DNA of 64,000 nt from Citrobacter enshiensis (lineage in GTDB: Bacteria > Pseudomonadota > Gammaproteobacteria > Enterobacterales > Enterobacteriaceae). The notes under the pieces were generated by a model. The model was not told the DNA's origin. It saw nothing but the letters and a program-made list of their open reading frames with translations, and ran no database searches. The DNA is taken from contig NZ_CP119862.1 in NCBI RefSeq assembly GCF_029338175.1, positions 2,666,001 to 2,730,000 on the forward strand. The letters run 5' to 3'. This document shows, piece by piece, positions 39,317 to 53,978 of the stretch (position 1 is its first letter; every line of letters starts with the position of its first letter). Made by a program: the position numbers and the translations under genes.

Positions 39317-41695
39317 TTACTTCTTCAGTTCCGCCAGGCTCAGCCAGGTTTGCACGACGGTGTCCGGGTTCAACGAAAGACTGTCGATCCCCTCTTCCAT
39401 CAGCCACGCGGCAAAGTCTTCGTGGTCGGACGGACCCTGACCGCAAATGCCTACGTATTTCCCTTGTTTCTTCGCTGCACGAATCGCCATCGACAGCAGT
39501 GCTTTGACCGCATCGTTACGTTCATCGAACAGCGCTGAAACCACACCGGAATCACGATCCAGACCCAGCGTCAGCTGCGTCATGTCGTTGGAGCCGATTG
39601 AGAAGCCGTCAAAGTACTCGAGGAACTGCTCCGCCAGCAAGGCGTTGGACGGGATCTCACACATCATGATGAGCTTCAGTCCGTTTTCACCACGTTTCAG
39701 CCCCTGACGTTCCAGCTCTTCTACCACCGCTTTCGCCTGATCAACCGTACGTACAAACGGGATCATGATTTCAACGTTGGTCAGCCCCATGTCATTGCGC
39801 ACGCGTTTAACCGCTTCACACTCGAGCGCAAAACAGTCACGGAAGCTATCCGAAACATAGCGGCCAGCGCCACGGAAGCCCAGCATCGGGTTCTCTTCTT
39901 CTGGCTCATAACGTTCGCCGCCCACCAGGTTGGCGTATTCGTTCGATTTAAAATCAGAGAGACGGACGATGACGCGTTTCGGGAAAAATGCGGCGCCCAG
40001 CGTCGCGATGCCTTCCGTCAAACGACCAACGTAGAACTCGCGCGGCGAATCGAAACCTTTCATCATTCCGCGGATTTCGTTTTGCAGTTTCACGTCCTGG
40101 TCATCAAACTCCAGCAGCGCACGAGGGTGCACGCCGATCATACGGTTGATGATAAATTCGAGACGCGCCAGGCCAACACCTTCGTTCGGCAAACAGGCAA
40201 AGTCAAACGCGCGATCCGGGTTGCCGACGTTCATCATGATCTTCAACGGCAGGTCCGGCATGGTGTCAACGCTGGAACTTTTCACGCTAAAGTCGAGCAA
40301 ATCGGCATACACGTAACCGGTATCGCCTTCAGCGCAGGAGACGGTCACTTTATCGTCATCCTTCATGCGTTCGGTCGCATCGCCACAGCCAACCACTGCC
40401 GGGATCCCCAGCTCACGCGCGATGATCGCCGCATGACAGGTACGACCGCCACGGTTAGTCACAATTGCTGCAGCTTTTTTCATGATCGGTTCCCAGTCCG
40501 GGTCGGTCATGTCAGTCACCAGCACGTCGCCGGGTTCAATACGGTTCATCTCGCTAATGTCATGAATGACCTTCACGGAGCCCGCGCCGATACGGTGGCC
40601 AATAGCACGACCTTCCGCCACAATTTTGCCCTGCGCATGCAGCGTGTAACGCTCCATCACCTGACCGCGTGAGCGGACGGTTTCCGGGCGAGCCTGGACA
40701 ATGAACAATTTACCGGTGTGACCGTCTTTGGCCCATTCGATGTCCATCGGGCGACCATAATGTTTCTCGATCTGCACCGCTTGTTTCGCCAGCTCCTGAA
40801 CTTCCTCGTTGGTCAGCGAGAAAATGTCGCGTTGTTCCTGCGGCACATCTTCAATTTTGACCTGTTTTCCGTGCTCCTGGGTCGGCGCATAGACCATACG
40901 GATTTTTTTCGAACCCATGGTGCGACGAACAATGGAAGGACGGTTTGCCGCCAACGTCGGTTTGTGCACGTAGAACTCATCCGGATTCACCGCGCCCTGC
41001 ACCACCATCTCGCCCAGACCCCAGGCTGAAGTAATGAACACGACCTGGTCGAAACCCGACTCAGTATCAATGGAGAACATCACGCCGGACGAGGCGAGAT
41101 CTGAACGCACCATACGCTGAACGCCCGCAGAGAGCGCAACGCCACGGTGGTCATAGCCCTGATGCACACGGTAAGAGATCGCACGATCGTTAAACAACGA
41201 CGCGAAGACATGTTTCACCGCCACCAGCACAGCATCAAACCCCTGCACGTTGAGGAAAGTCTCTTGCTGGCCCGCAAATGAAGCGTCTGGCATATCTTCT
41301 GCCGTTGCGGAAGAACGCACCGCAAACGAGGCATGAGCATCATCCGCAGAAAGCTGCGCGTACGCATCGCGGATGGCATTTTCCAGCTCAGGCTGGAAAG
41401 GAGTGTCGATAATCCACTGGCGGATCTGCGCACCGGCTTTCGCCAGCGCAGTGACATCGTCAATATCCGTTTCATCCAGCAGTTCATAAATGCGCTGGTT
41501 TACGCCGCTTTGGTCCAGAAACTGGTTAAACGCATCGGCGCTTGTCGCAAACCCATTCGGTACTGAAACACCCATACCGGAAAGGTTAGTAATCATTTCA
41601 CCCAGGGAGGCATTTTTGCCCCCAACTCTGTCTACATCATTCATGCCGAGTTGGTTATACCAAAGCACCAGCGGTGACGAGCCATTGTTGGACAT
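39317..41695 (-). CDS. ppsA: Phosphoenolpyruvate synthase
   Basis: 792 residues from the ATG at 41695 ([15 protein letters not shown]), E. coli length. N-terminal ATP-grasp domain ([31 protein letters not shown]), phospho-His domain [15 protein letters not shown], and C-terminal PEP-binding barrel ([23 protein letters not shown]). Makes phosphoenolpyruvate from pyruvate and ATP in gluconeogenesis, opposing pykF in this window; switched by PpsR encoded next to it. Confidence 0.97.
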   Translation of the reverse strand: MSNNGSSPLVLWYNQLGMNDVDRVGGKNASLGEMITNLSGMGVSVPNGFATSADAFNQFLDQSGVNQRIYELLDETDIDDVTALAKAGAQIRQWIIDTPFQPELENAIRDAYAQLSADDAHASFAVRSSATAEDMPDASFAGQQETFLNVQGFDAVLVAVKHVFASLFNDRAISYRVHQGYDHRGVALSAGVQRMVRSDLASSGVMFSIDTESGFDQVVFITSAWGLGEMVVQGAVNPDEFYVHKPTLAANRPSIVRRTMGSKKIRMVYAPTQEHGKQVKIEDVPQEQRDIFSLTNEEVQELAKQAVQIEKHYGRPMDIEWAKDGHTGKLFIVQARPETVRSRGQVMERYTLHAQGKIVAEGRAIGHRIGAGSVKVIHDISEMNRIEPGDVLVTDMTDPDWEPIMKKAAAIVTNRGGRTCHAAIIARELGIPAVVGCGDATERMKDDDKVTVSCAEGDTGYVYADLLDFSVKSSSVDTMPDLPLKIMMNVGNPDRAFDFACLPNEGVGLARLEFIINRMIGVHPRALLEFDDQDVKLQNEIRGMMKGFDSPREFYVGRLTEGIATLGAAFFPKRVIVRLSDFKSNEYANLVGGERYEPEEENPMLGFRGAGRYVSDSFRDCFALECEAVKRVRNDMGLTNVEIMIPFVRTVDQAKAVVEELERQGLKRGENGLKLIMMCEIPSNALLAEQFLEYFDGFSIGSNDMTQLTLGLDRDSGVVSALFDERNDAVKALLSMAIRAAKKQGKYVGICGQGPSDHEDFAAWLMEEGIDSLSLNPDTVVQTWLSLAELKK

Positions 41696-42030
41696 CGAAC
41701 AATCCTTTTGTGATAAATGAACGAGTTTAGGAAACACATTATTGCGTATTTATCTTTGCATATTTAACCCGCCGAAAAAAACGGTGAATCGTTCAAGCAA
41801 ATATATTTTTTCTTTTTTCAGATTGTTTACGCATTTGCGCAAAGCCACGGACTGCGGGCGATCCCCCTAAAAACAGTCGGTATAAACATCGGTTCCAAAA
41901 AATGAAATGTACTTTTCATTAAATATAAAAATAGTGTTTCACTTTATAAAATAAGCAGTGAGTTATACGCTTCTGTCTTTTTTTAATTTATGCTTTCAGA
42001 GAATTATGTGTGCCCTTCAGGATGAACAAA
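41696..42030. promoter_or_regulatory. Divergent ppsA/ppsR region with Cra box
   Basis: GGTGAATCGTTCAA at 41783-41796 fits the Cra consensus completely and lies 88 bases before ppsA, as in E. coli, where Cra activates ppsA. The rest is AT-rich promoter sequence; no gene. Confidence 0.8.
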
Positions 42031-42864
42031 ATGGATAATGTTGTTGATCGTCATGTTTTTTATATTTCTGATGGTACGGCCATCACTGCCGAAGTGCTGG
42101 GACATGCCGTCATGTCGCAGTTTCCCGTGACGATCAGTAGCATCACGCTGCCGTTTGTCGAAAATGAGAGCCGCGCCAGGGCTGTCAAAGACCAGATCGA
42201 CGCCATATACCAGCAAACTGGCGTGCGCCCGCTGGTGTTCTACTCCATTGTGCTGCCTGAAATCCGCGCGATCATTTTGCAAAGCGAAGGTTTCTGTCAG
42301 GACATTGTGCAGGCGCTGGTCGCGCCGCTGCAGCAAGAAATGAAGCTTGACCCAACCCCGATTGCGCATCGCACGCACGGCCTAAATCCCGGCAATCTCA
42401 ATAAGTATGATGCGCGCATCGCCGCCATTGACTACACCCTCGCGCATGATGACGGCATTTCGTTGCGCAACCTCGATCAGGCACAGGTGATCCTGTTGGG
42501 CGTCTCACGTTGTGGAAAAACGCCGACCAGCCTTTATCTGGCAATGCAGTTTGGCATCCGGGCGGCAAACTACCCTTTTATTGCTGATGATATGGATAAT
42601 CTGGTGTTACCCGCGTCTCTGAAGCCACTCCAGCACAAGCTTTTTGGTCTGACGATTGAGGCGGAACGTCTGGCGGCCATTCGCGAAGAACGCCGTGAAA
42701 ACAGCCGTTATGCCTCCCTGCGTCAGTGCCGGATGGAAGTGGCGGAAGTTGAAGCGCTGTATCGTAAAAACCAGATCCCATGGTTGAACAGCACCAATTA
42801 TTCAGTAGAAGAAATTGCGACTAAAATTCTCGACATTATGGGATTGAATCGCCGAATGTACTAA
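42031..42864 (+). CDS. ppsR: PEP synthase regulatory kinase/phosphorylase
   Basis: 277 residues from the ATG at 42031, with AGGATG upstream; an earlier ATG at 42010 is not conserved. P-loop [15 protein letters not shown]. Member of the DUF299 family that inactivates PpsA by ADP-dependent phosphorylation of a Thr and reactivates it by Pi-dependent removal. Formerly YdiA. Confidence 0.96.
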   Translation: MDNVVDRHVFYISDGTAITAEVLGHAVMSQFPVTISSITLPFVENESRARAVKDQIDAIYQQTGVRPLVFYSIVLPEIRAIILQSEGFCQDIVQALVAPLQQEMKLDPTPIAHRTHGLNPGNLNKYDARIAAIDYTLAHDDGISLRNLDQAQVILLGVSRCGKTPTSLYLAMQFGIRAANYPFIADDMDNLVLPASLKPLQHKLFGLTIEAERLAAIREERRENSRYASLRQCRMEVAEVEALYRKNQIPWLNSTNYSVEEIATKILDIMGLNRRMY

Positions 42865-42875
42865 CACACTAGTGC
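42858..42875 (+). promoter_or_regulatory. TrpR operator of aroH
   Basis: GTACTAACACACTAGTGC, a good match to the TrpR palindrome GTACTAGTTAACTAGTAC. It overlaps the last codons and stop of ppsR and lies 145 bases before aroH. Confidence 0.75.
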
Positions 42876-43019
42876 AATGATTTAATTTTCGTTATCATCT
42901 CTGATAGCTTGCGAGGTGTGACACGCCTCGCACTTGAAATCAGCAGGGATTGGTTTATCGTGATGCCCATCACTTCCCGGTAGTCCTGCCGTTGAAGCAA
43001 CAAATTTCTGAGAGATGTA

Positions 43020-44066
43020 ATGAACAGAACCGACGAACTCCGTACCGCGCGGATAGACAGTCTTGTCACCCCCGCCGAATTGGCGCTACGACACCCCGTA
43101 TCGTCCGCTGTTGCAAGCCACGTTACCGACTCGCGACGCCGGATTGAAAAAATATTGAATGGTGAAGATCCCCGCCTGCTGGTGATCATCGGCCCTTGCT
43201 CGATTCACGATCTTGACGCGGCGATGGATTACGCCAGTCGTTTACAAACGCTACGTGCAAAACATCAGGCGCGCCTGGAAATCGTCATGCGCACCTATTT
43301 TGAAAAGCCGCGTACCGTCGTTGGCTGGAAAGGCTTCATCTCCGATCCTGATTTAAACGGCAGTTATCGTGTCAATCACGGCATTGAGCTGGCGCGCAAA
43401 TTATTACTGAAAGTCAATGAATTAGGCGTGCCTACGGCGACTGAATTTCTCGATATGGTGACGGGTCAGTTTATCGCCGATCTGATCAGCTGGGGAGCCA
43501 TTGGCGCGCGGACCACAGAAAGCCAAATCCACCGTGAAATGGCTTCCGCGCTCTCCTGCCCGGTCGGATTTAAAAACGGTACCGATGGCAACACCCGCAT
43601 TGCCGTCGATGCAATTCGCGCCTCTCGCGCCAGTCATATGTTCCTTTCACCGGATAAATCCGGGCAGATGACCATTTATCAGACCAGCGGCAACCCCTAT
43701 GGGCATATCATTATGCGTGGCGGTAAAAAGCCCAATTACCACGCTGAAGATATTGCCGCTGCCTGCGATACCTTGCACGAGTTTGATCTCCCGGAACATC
43801 TGGTGGTGGACTTTAGTCACGGCAACTGCCAGAAGCAGCACCGCCGCCAGCTGGACGTGTGTGATGACGTTTGCCAGCAAATTCGTAACGGTTCCACCGC
43901 GATTGCCGGGATCATGGCCGAAAGTTTCTTGCGTGAAGGCACGCAGAAAATCGTTAGCGGTCAGCCGCTGGTGTACGGCCAGTCAATTACCGACCCCTGC
44001 CTGAACTGGGAAGACACCGAACTGTTGCTGGAAAAATTAGCCTCCGCCGTGGAGTGCCGTTTTTGA
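43020..44066 (+). CDS. aroH: DAHP synthase, Trp-sensitive
   Basis: 348 residues, E. coli length. Contains VIIGPCSIHD, MRTYFEKPRTVVGWKG, IGARTTESQIHREM and VDFSHGNCQKQHRRQ, the active-site and metal motifs of class I DAHP synthases. First step of aromatic amino-acid synthesis; this isoenzyme is inhibited and repressed by tryptophan. Not in an operon with ppsR, as the operator between them shows. Confidence 0.96.
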   Translation: MNRTDELRTARIDSLVTPAELALRHPVSSAVASHVTDSRRRIEKILNGEDPRLLVIIGPCSIHDLDAAMDYASRLQTLRAKHQARLEIVMRTYFEKPRTVVGWKGFISDPDLNGSYRVNHGIELARKLLLKVNELGVPTATEFLDMVTGQFIADLISWGAIGARTTESQIHREMASALSCPVGFKNGTDGNTRIAVDAIRASRASHMFLSPDKSGQMTIYQTSGNPYGHIIMRGGKKPNYHAEDIAAACDTLHEFDLPEHLVVDFSHGNCQKQHRRQLDVCDDVCQQIRNGSTAIAGIMAESFLREGTQKIVSGQPLVYGQSITDPCLNWEDTELLLEKLASAVECRF

Positions 44067-44072
44067 TGTATG

Positions 44073-44094
44073 GCCCATTCCTTCGGGGATGGGC
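44073..44094 (+). terminator. UUCG-capped hairpin after aroH
   Basis: GCCCATTCC, TTCG tetraloop, GGGATGGGC: nine pairs counting one G-U, six bases after the stop codon. Followed by a pyrimidine-rich run, not a clean T tract. Confidence 0.65.
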
Positions 44095-44185
44095 GCTTCC
44101 TTTCTCATCTCGCTCATCGTCATCTTCGTTCTGCATCAACACGCAACGACCCCATTTAACACTTGCCGTTACTGTCCATATTATT

Positions 44186-44220
44186 GATAATAATAATCAT
44201 TGTTAAATTGATTATTATTA
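44186..44220 (+). promoter_or_regulatory. Fur box and promoter of ydiE
   Basis: GATAATAATAATCATTGTT (44186-44204) is a strong Fur box, followed by a second AT-rich half (TGATTATTATTA) that may be the -10 region. Iron control of ydiE is therefore likely. Confidence 0.75.
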
Positions 44221-44421
44221 ATGAACGCTATGTCACGTATGGATCGCACAGAATCACCTCATTCTAAGGAACAGAGCAGCGTCCCTCCCTCCAACGATAC
44301 CGAACGGCGGATCAGCAGTCAGACGTTATTAGGCCAACAAGGAAAAGTGATCATTGATCATGATGGTCAGGAGTACCTGCTGCGTAAAACCAACGCCGGT
44401 AAGCTTCTCCTGACCAAATAA
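44221..44421 (+). CDS. ydiE: YdiE, HemP-family protein
   Basis: Up to 66 residues; the conserved part [21 protein letters not shown] and [13 protein letters not shown] matches E. coli YdiE and the HemP/HmuP family linked to haem uptake control. The start is uncertain: ATG codons occur at 44221, 44230 and 44239 without a clear ribosome-binding site, and the first lies directly after the promoter-like AT tract. Downstream starts would give 63 or 60 residues, E. coli having 63. Confidence 0.85.
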   Translation: MNAMSRMDRTESPHSKEQSSVPPSNDTERRISSQTLLGQQGKVIIDHDGQEYLLRKTNAGKLLLTK

Positions 44422-44427
44422 ACCGTT

Positions 44428-45870
44428 CTAGCTTGAGCAACTGACTTCCAGCCGTTTTCCCCAGTCGGGAGGACGGCTGACGTAGTCATCATCTCTGTCG
44501 GCAAACGGTGTGCGCAGTACCTGATGCAGTCGGTGCAATTCGCGCGTGTCCCCCCGTTCCGCATCCTCGATAGCACGCTGGGCCAACCAGTTACGCAGTA
44601 CCACCGCAGGGTTGGCGCGCTGCATGTGTTGCTGACGCAATGCATCATCAACCTGTTCCAGTTGCAAGCGAGCACGATACTGTGTGAACCATTCGTCAAA
44701 GGCGGCGAGGTCGATAAACTCATCCCGTAGCGGAGATGCAGAGCTTTGCTGCTCTGTCTGGCTCAACATTCTGAATGTTCGGGTATAGTCGCTTCCCTCA
44801 CGCGCCATCAGGCTGAACAAAGCATTGAGTAACGCATTGTCGTCTTTCTGTTCGCTAAAGAATCCCAGCTTTTGCCGCATCCGTTGGCCGTAACGTGTCA
44901 ACAGGGCCAGTTGATAGCCATCCAGCGCATCATTGAGCGTCTCAACCGACATAAAAGGAGAAAGCGTCTGTGCCAGTCGTTGTAAATTCCAGAGCCCCAC
45001 AGCGGGTTGGTTATCAAAGCTGTAGCGCCCCTGATGGTCGGAATGATTGCAAATCAGCCCTGGCTGATAATCATCAAGAAAACCAAACGGTCCATAATCT
45101 ATCGTTAAGCCCAGGATAGACATGTTATCGGTATTCATCACGCCGTGGGCAAATCCCACGGTTTGCCAGTCAGCAATCAGCGTAGCCGTGCGTGAGACCA
45201 CATCCCGAAACCAGAGCGTGTATTTATCTTCTTCATCCTGTAAATGAGGCCAATAGTGACGAATCGCAAAGTCGGCCAACTGACGCACTTTTTCGGGCTC
45301 ACGGCGATAATAGAAGTGTTCAAAATGGCCGAAACGCATGTGGCTTTGCGCCAGGCGCATCAACATTGCACCGGTTTCCGGCGTTTCCCGGTAAACCGGA
45401 GAATCGCTGGTCACAATCGACAGCGCCCGGGTCGTTGGGATCCTCAGATAATGCATCGCCTCACTGGCCAGGCTCTCTCTGATTGTCGAGCGCAATACCG
45501 CTCGCCCATCGCCCATACGCGAATACGGGGTTAACCCCGCACCTTTCAGATGCCAGTCAAGTGTCGTGCCATCAGGCAGGAGTTGTTCTCCCAACAGAAT
45601 GCCGCGTCCGTCGCCAAGCTGTCCCGCCCAGACACCAAACTGATGTCCGCTGTAGACCTGGGCCAGAGGCGACATACCGGGAAGTAAAGATTCACCACCC
45701 CAGACACCCGATCCACTTTCAACATTAAAAAGCGTAGCTGGAATATCAAGCTGTTGTGCCAAAACATCATTGTGCCAAATCACACGGGCATTGCTCAGGG
45801 GAGTTGGGGAAAGAGCGGTATACGTTGCCGGCAACTCATCGCGCCAGCGGGCGGTAAAAGACAGGGTCAT
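44428..45870 (-). CDS. selO: SelO, protein adenylyltransferase (YdiU)
   Basis: 480 residues, two more than E. coli. Pseudokinase-fold enzyme that transfers AMP to Ser/Thr/Tyr of target proteins. Visible motifs: [30 protein letters not shown], and the metal-binding [21 protein letters not shown] split around the Asn and Asp ligands. The C-terminus EVSCSS has Cys where eukaryotic SelO has selenocysteine. Convergent with ydiE, six bases apart. Confidence 0.95.
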   Translation of the reverse strand: MTLSFTARWRDELPATYTALSPTPLSNARVIWHNDVLAQQLDIPATLFNVESGSGVWGGESLLPGMSPLAQVYSGHQFGVWAGQLGDGRGILLGEQLLPDGTTLDWHLKGAGLTPYSRMGDGRAVLRSTIRESLASEAMHYLRIPTTRALSIVTSDSPVYRETPETGAMLMRLAQSHMRFGHFEHFYYRREPEKVRQLADFAIRHYWPHLQDEEDKYTLWFRDVVSRTATLIADWQTVGFAHGVMNTDNMSILGLTIDYGPFGFLDDYQPGLICNHSDHQGRYSFDNQPAVGLWNLQRLAQTLSPFMSVETLNDALDGYQLALLTRYGQRMRQKLGFFSEQKDDNALLNALFSLMAREGSDYTRTFRMLSQTEQQSSASPLRDEFIDLAAFDEWFTQYRARLQLEQVDDALRQQHMQRANPAVVLRNWLAQRAIEDAERGDTRELHRLHQVLRTPFADRDDDYVSRPPDWGKRLEVSCSS

Positions 45871-45931
45871 AGGGCCTCCTGTTTGTAGTGTAGTCGGTTA
45901 CTACCGTCTTAAACACCAGCAAATAGGAGGG

Positions 45932-46645
45932 TTATCCCTGTACCAGGGACGTTAGCTGACCCACCGCTACGGCTGGCCACAAACATCCCTGCAATGCGCT
46001 GAAACCTAATGAGGTTACGCGGGTTCTCATCTCTTCAGTATCGATACCCGCAATCATCACTGAATCACAGCAGGATGATATTTGTGAAACAATAGCCTGC
46101 ATAAACGGTTCAAATGAAACGCTCATTGCTCTGTGCTGAACAAAACTTTTATCCAGCACGACGCGTTTGAAAAGACCGTCAAAAATGGCTTTCATTGAAG
46201 AATCACCGGCACCAAAATTAGCCAGTATGAGTGGAAACTGCGCCGCTAATTTCGCCAGTTGTGGATTTTCTTTTCCACGATTTAATTCAGGGTAATTTTC
46301 ATTAATCATTAACTCAATAAATGAAAATCGCTTAACACGAGAGGTAAACTCGTCGTCATAAAATAATGCTTCAACCACTGCCGGCGTTAATTTAATCCAG
46401 GCGTTCAATTTTTGTTGAATAAAAAAATGTTGGCACGCTTCAATAAGTGAGAGTTTTTCTTCGAATAAACGGCACTGCTCTTCTGGCGACAGTCGGGGTA
46501 TGACCAGCTCTGTCGGCATGCGTACAGAGCCATCGTCACTGACAAAGTTTGCAATGATCTCTACACCAACAAGGTCCCCTTTCTCACTCCGCGCGGGCAG
46601 AAACCAGAGATCGGAATGATAAGGATTATCCAGTGAAACAATCAT
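45932..46645 (-). CDS. ydiV: YdiV, anti-FlhDC EAL-like protein
   Basis: 237 residues from the ATG at 46645, the family length; a longer start at 46690 is not conserved. EAL fold with the catalytic motif missing (VGVEIIANF in place of EALLR), so it neither binds nor cleaves c-di-GMP. In E. coli and Salmonella it binds FlhD and delivers FlhD4C2 to ClpXP, shutting off flagella under poor nutrition. LANFGAGDSSMKAIFDGLFKR is split by family-specific substitutions but clearly recognisable. Confidence 0.92.
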   Translation of the reverse strand: MIVSLDNPYHSDLWFLPARSEKGDLVGVEIIANFVSDDGSVRMPTELVIPRLSPEEQCRLFEEKLSLIEACQHFFIQQKLNAWIKLTPAVVEALFYDDEFTSRVKRFSFIELMINENYPELNRGKENPQLAKLAAQFPLILANFGAGDSSMKAIFDGLFKRVVLDKSFVQHRAMSVSFEPFMQAIVSQISSCCDSVMIAGIDTEEMRTRVTSLGFSALQGCLWPAVAVGQLTSLVQG

Positions 46646-46922
46646 TTTGCCAGCCCCGCAGTTTGGGTGTAATCCGGCATCCTGTAACAAAGGATGGAAA
46701 ACGGCATCATTTCAGAGACTAATGGGGGTGCTTTCATTTTTTCCTTTTTATCCGGTAAACCGGGTCCTTTATTTAGCTTATCCTGATTATAAACCAATAT
46801 CCAGTTTTGCACTTTTTCATGAGGTACGCGCGAATTTACGCTAACCACATTACTTTCATGAATAGTATGGTTATCAGGAAGCCCTCCTTATGTCGTTAAC
46901 CGCAAAAATCCATTTTTAAATA
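46646..46922. other. nlpC-ydiV intergenic region
   Basis: About 280 bases serving as ydiV leader and promoter. No small gene or clear operator recognised. Confidence 0.4.
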
Positions 46923-46954
46923 CGGATGACAAGGTAGGTAAACCTTGTCATCCG
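46923..46954 (-). terminator. Hairpin after nlpC
   Basis: CGGATGACAAGGT, loop AGGTAA, ACCTTGTCATCCG: 13 perfect pairs, six bases past the nlpC stop on the minus strand, followed by TATTT. Probable terminator with a weak T tract. Confidence 0.65.
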
Positions 46955-46959
46955 CATGA

Positions 46960-47424
46960 TTAAATTCTTCGGGCCTGCCAAAAATTTTTACGCCAGTAGA
47001 CATTGTCGAGAGACGAACGCATCACCCCTCTACTGGTCGACGCGTGGATAAATTGATTATTGGTGTCATAAATGCCGACATGCAGACCACTCTCCCCTGA
47101 ACCGGTTTTAAAAAAGACCAGATCGCCGGGCAGGAGGTCATCTTTGTCGATTTCCGTACCAATTTTGGACTGTTGTCGGGTGTCTCGTGGCAGTTGCAGA
47201 GAGAACTGATCACGCATCGTCATCAGAACAAACCCTGAACAATCCACGCCGCTACGGCTCATTCCGCCATAACGGTACGGTGTTCCGCGCCAGTTCTGTA
47301 GCTGATCATTGAGACCCGCGATAACCGTAATGGAATCCGAAAGTCTGGCATTTGGCGCAGGAGCGCGATGGCTACTACACCCAGCTAACACCAGTGCTGC
47401 GATAAGAAGGAACCAAAAACGCAT
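46960..47424 (-). CDS. nlpC: NlpC, lipoprotein endopeptidase of the NlpC/P60 family
   Basis: 154 residues. Lipobox ALVLAGC gives a lipidated Cys at about 15. NlpC/P60 catalytic Cys in SGVDCSGFV and His in SGLHVGIYDTNN. Predicted cell-wall peptidase; its substrate in E. coli is not settled. Confidence 0.94.
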   Translation of the reverse strand: MRFWFLLIAALVLAGCSSHRAPAPNARLSDSITVIAGLNDQLQNWRGTPYRYGGMSRSGVDCSGFVLMTMRDQFSLQLPRDTRQQSKIGTEIDKDDLLPGDLVFFKTGSGESGLHVGIYDTNNQFIHASTSRGVMRSSLDNVYWRKNFWQARRI

Positions 47425-47499
47425 TCAGGACGAATCCTCTTTTTTATTTTTATATCTATATAGCGTGGAAAGCGCCTTATTTTCAAGAAGCCATTTAAC

Positions 47500-48249
47500 T
47501 TAAGTGGTTGATATGAGCATTCTGTGGCCTTCCACATCAAGCCGACGGAAGTTTAACCCATACGCACGGGCTAAATTGGGCGGTGTCAGCACTTCCTCAC
47601 GCGGACCACAGGCGAGCAACGCCCCACGTTTCAACAGCCACGCCTGATGCGCGTGGCGTAGCGTGTGGTTAAGATCATGGCTACTCATCACGACAGCAAT
47701 TCCCTGCTGGCAAAGCCGACTGAGCAATCGGTCCAGTGCGTTTTGTTGCGCAACATCCAGACTGTTCATCGGTTCGTCCAGAAGCAACAGTTGCCCGTGA
47801 GGATTAGAATCCGGCGAAATTTGCAGCATCACCGCCGCAAGACGAACACGTTGCCACTCGCCGCCGGAGAGTTGATTCGTGCCCCGCTCCAGTTTATCGC
47901 CCAATCCGAGCGCGTCTGCCACTTCTTTCAGCAGATCGGTTCGTGTTTTATCGGGCTGATGAAGCGTCAGGTAATGCCAGACAGGCATGGCAAAAGGGGG
48001 ATTTTGCTGTTGCGCAAGGTAAGCGCGATGTTGGGCAAGCTTTGCGGCAGGCCAGGATTCCAGAGCAGTACCGTCAAATACAATCGTTCCGTCACCGCTG
48101 GTCAAGCCCGCCATCCGCGCCAGAAGTGTGCTTTTCCCCGCCCCGTTAGGCCCGACAAGGTGCAAGATTTCCCCGGCTCTGATCGAACCTGAAAGTGGAC
48201 CAAGCCGGGTGCTTTCAGCCACGTCCTGTAACTGCATCAACGGAGACAT
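47500..48249 (-). CDS. btuD: BtuD, vitamin B12 importer ATPase
   Basis: 249 residues. Walker [11 protein letters not shown], signature [14 protein letters not shown], Walker [13 protein letters not shown], switch His in MSSHDLNHT. Powers BtuC2D2. Start overlaps the btuE stop by one base. Confidence 0.96.
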   Translation of the reverse strand: MSPLMQLQDVAESTRLGPLSGSIRAGEILHLVGPNGAGKSTLLARMAGLTSGDGTIVFDGTALESWPAAKLAQHRAYLAQQQNPPFAMPVWHYLTLHQPDKTRTDLLKEVADALGLGDKLERGTNQLSGGEWQRVRLAAVMLQISPDSNPHGQLLLLDEPMNSLDVAQQNALDRLLSRLCQQGIAVVMSSHDLNHTLRHAHQAWLLKRGALLACGPREEVLTPPNLARAYGLNFRRLDVEGHRMLISTT

Positions 48250-48800
48250 TATTTCTCCAACGCCAGTTTGATACTTTCCATGACAATGGGATCGTCAGGC
48301 GTCATATCGGGTGAAAAACGCTGCACGACGTGTCCATCCCGGCCCACTAAAAACTTCTCAAAGTTCCACAAAATATCGTCAGGATACAGCGGCGCACGAC
48401 CTTTGCTTGCCATCCGCGCGTAAAAACCACTTGCCTGTGGGGCAACGGCCGCAGGCGCGGCAGCGATCAATTTTTGGTACAACGGGTGGCGCGCATCGCC
48501 ATTGACATCAATTTTGCTGAACATCGGGAACGTCACGCCCCAGGTCGTGGCGCAGTACGTTTTAATCTCATCTTCGCTGCCCGGCTCTTGTCCAAGGAAC
48601 TGGTTGCACGGAAAACCCAACACGGCAAATCCGCGCTCGCCCCAGGTTTTTTGCAGGTTTTCCAGTTGTTCATACTGCGGCGTTAAACCACATTTTGACG
48701 CAACGTTAACGATCAGCAGTACATTTCCGGCATATTTCTCCAGCGAGATGTCCTCGCCGTCGATGTTTGTCACTTGAGTGTTGAGAATGGTCTTTTGCAT
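48249..48800 (-). CDS. btuE: BtuE, thioredoxin/glutathione peroxidase
   Basis: 183 residues. Peroxidatic Cys in [26 protein letters not shown] and [12 protein letters not shown] are the glutathione peroxidase motifs. Not needed for B12 import despite its place between btuC and btuD; protects against peroxides. Confidence 0.96.
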   Translation of the reverse strand: MQKTILNTQVTNIDGEDISLEKYAGNVLLIVNVASKCGLTPQYEQLENLQKTWGERGFAVLGFPCNQFLGQEPGSEDEIKTYCATTWGVTFPMFSKIDVNGDARHPLYQKLIAAAPAAVAPQASGFYARMASKGRAPLYPDDILWNFEKFLVGRDGHVVQRFSPDMTPDDPIVMESIKLALEK

Positions 48801-48881
48801 AGCGTCTCCCGGGTCACAGACGAATGAGTATTGAACAACATCAGTTTCTAATCATAGACCGAACAGCGATGATCTTTGTAT

Positions 48882-49862
48882 TTAACGTCCTGCTTTTAAT
48901 AGCAACCAGATGAAGACAGGCGCCCCCAATGTGGCCGTTACCACACCGATGGGAAGTTCTGCGGAGGCGAGCGCCAGTCGGGCAACCACGTCCGCCGTCA
49001 ACAGCGCAATCGCGCCCGCCAGCGCACAAGCAGGCAATAAGACACGATGGTCGGTTAACCCGCATAAACGCAATATATGGGGAATAACTAAACCGATAAA
49101 GCCGATTGCCCCGGCCAACGCCACGCTCACGCCAACCATCCATCCTGTCGCCACCACCAGAAGATTACGCCAGAACCATAAAGGCAACCCAAGCTGGCGG
49201 GCTGAGGTTTCGCCCAATGCCAGCATATTCATAGGCTGCGACTGGCAGCAAATCCAGAGCAGAACCGGAATCAATGCGATCATCAACCAGCTCTGTTGCC
49301 AGTCAACGCCGCCGAACCCGCCCATCATCCAGTACATCAACTGGCGCAGGTCAAAAGAGGTGGAAAAATAGATCGCCCACGTCATCAGTGCACTACAAAT
49401 AATGCCTAACGCCACACCGGCAAGCAGTAAGCGACTGGTCGAAAGATGACGACGGGCGAAACGCAGAAGAATTAGCGTGATAATGAGCGCACCTGCAATC
49501 GCGCACAGTCCTAACGCCCAACCCGGAAGCTTACCCTGCCCTAACAGCACGGCCGCAATAAGCCCCACGCCAGCGCCGTTGGAGACGCCAAGCAGTCCCG
49601 GCTCTGCAAGTGGGTTTTCAAACAGTGCCTGCATCACCGCACCGGAGAGCGCCAGCGCGGCCCCGACCAGCAAAACAGCCAGCGTCCGTGGCAGTCGAAT
49701 TTGCCAGACAAACAGGTCCCCACGGGTACCAAACCACTCACCTGGACCTATCCACTGTTCTCCAGCACATAAGCTTACAACGGCTGCCAGCAGCGTTAGC
49801 GCCGTCAGACTCAGTATCCAGCGCACATGACGTCGCTGTTGTTGGCGGGCAAAAGTCAGCAT
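48882..49862 (-). CDS. btuC: BtuC, vitamin B12 importer permease
   Basis: 326 residues from the ATG at 49862, the E. coli length; an ATG three codons earlier is less likely because GGA sits properly before the second. Ten membrane helices typical of type II importers, with [23 protein letters not shown] and the coupling loop [15 protein letters not shown]. Inner membrane partner of BtuD and BtuF. Confidence 0.96.
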   Translation of the reverse strand: MLTFARQQQRRHVRWILSLTALTLLAAVVSLCAGEQWIGPGEWFGTRGDLFVWQIRLPRTLAVLLVGAALALSGAVMQALFENPLAEPGLLGVSNGAGVGLIAAVLLGQGKLPGWALGLCAIAGALIITLILLRFARRHLSTSRLLLAGVALGIICSALMTWAIYFSTSFDLRQLMYWMMGGFGGVDWQQSWLMIALIPVLLWICCQSQPMNMLALGETSARQLGLPLWFWRNLLVVATGWMVGVSVALAGAIGFIGLVIPHILRLCGLTDHRVLLPACALAGAIALLTADVVARLALASAELPIGVVTATLGAPVFIWLLLKAGR

Positions 49863-49925
49863 ATTTTCCATTCTGCTGAAAAGGGATGATATTGATTTTA
49901 CGGTGCTTATACGGCAGTGAAAAGA

Positions 49926-49952
49926 AAAAAGGCCGCAAAAGCGGCCTTTTTA
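49926..49952. terminator. ihfA terminator
   Basis: AAAAAGGCCGC, loop AAAA, GCGGCCTTTTT, symmetrical and working for the minus-strand pheMST-ihfA transcript just past the ihfA stop. Confidence 0.9.
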
Positions 49953-49963
49953 GTTAGTTAAAA

Positions 49964-50263
49964 TTACTCTTCTTTGGGCGTTGCGTTTTCGACCCGACTT
50001 TTTAACTTCTGTCCGGGTCTGAAGGTCACCACGCGCCGTGCTGTAATGGGAATATCTTCGCCCGTTTTCGGGTTACGTCCCGGACGTTGATTCTTATCAC
50101 GCAGATCGAAGTTACCAAAACCAGAGAGTTTTACCTGCTCACCGTTTTCCAGAGCACGACGGATCTCTTCGAAAAACAGCTCGACCAGTTCTTTGGCATC
50201 CCGCTTGCTAAGCCCAAGCTTATCAAACAGATATTCTGACATTTCAGCTTTTGTAAGCGCCAT
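49964..50263 (-). CDS. ihfA: Integration host factor alpha subunit
   Basis: 99 residues. DNA-bending HU/IHF fold with the beta-arm around [14 protein letters not shown] and [12 protein letters not shown]. Pairs with IhfB. Four bases beyond pheT in the pheMST-ihfA operon. Confidence 0.98.
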   Translation of the reverse strand: MALTKAEMSEYLFDKLGLSKRDAKELVELFFEEIRRALENGEQVKLSGFGNFDLRDKNQRPGRNPKTGEDIPITARRVVTFRPGQKLKSRVENATPKEE

Positions 50264-50267
50264 AGGT

Positions 50268-52658
<2,391 letters not shown>

Positions 52659-52670
52659 TTATTCCTGCCT

Positions 52671-53738
<1,068 letters not shown>

Positions 53739-53770
53739 CTACTTGAAATAGATCGCGCAATTTTAGATAC

Positions 53771-53797
53771 AAAAAAAGCCTCCACTGGGGAGGCTTT
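53771..53797 (-). terminator. pheST attenuator
   Basis: On the minus strand AAAGCCTCC, loop, GGAGGCTTTTTTT, between the leader peptide and pheS. Acts with pheM: ribosome stalling at Phe codons prevents the terminator. Confidence 0.92.
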
Positions 53798-53843
53798 CTG
53801 GCGCTGTTTTCCGTTTCATTTCTCACGCGCTAGCCTCCTGAAG

Positions 53844-53888
53844 TCAGGTGCTAAAGTAAAAAAAGAAACGGAAAATAGCAGCATTCAT
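53844..53888 (-). CDS. pheM: PheM leader peptide
   Basis: 14 residues, [14 protein letters not shown], with five Phe codons, identical in plan to E. coli. Attenuation control peptide for pheST. Confidence 0.95.
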
Positions 53889-53978
53889 GCTTGCGTTACC
53901 TTGTAGGGTAAAAACCGAAAGACCTTTATTGAAAAGGGTTACGGATAAATTGTCAACTGATTGATTGAACTACAAATA

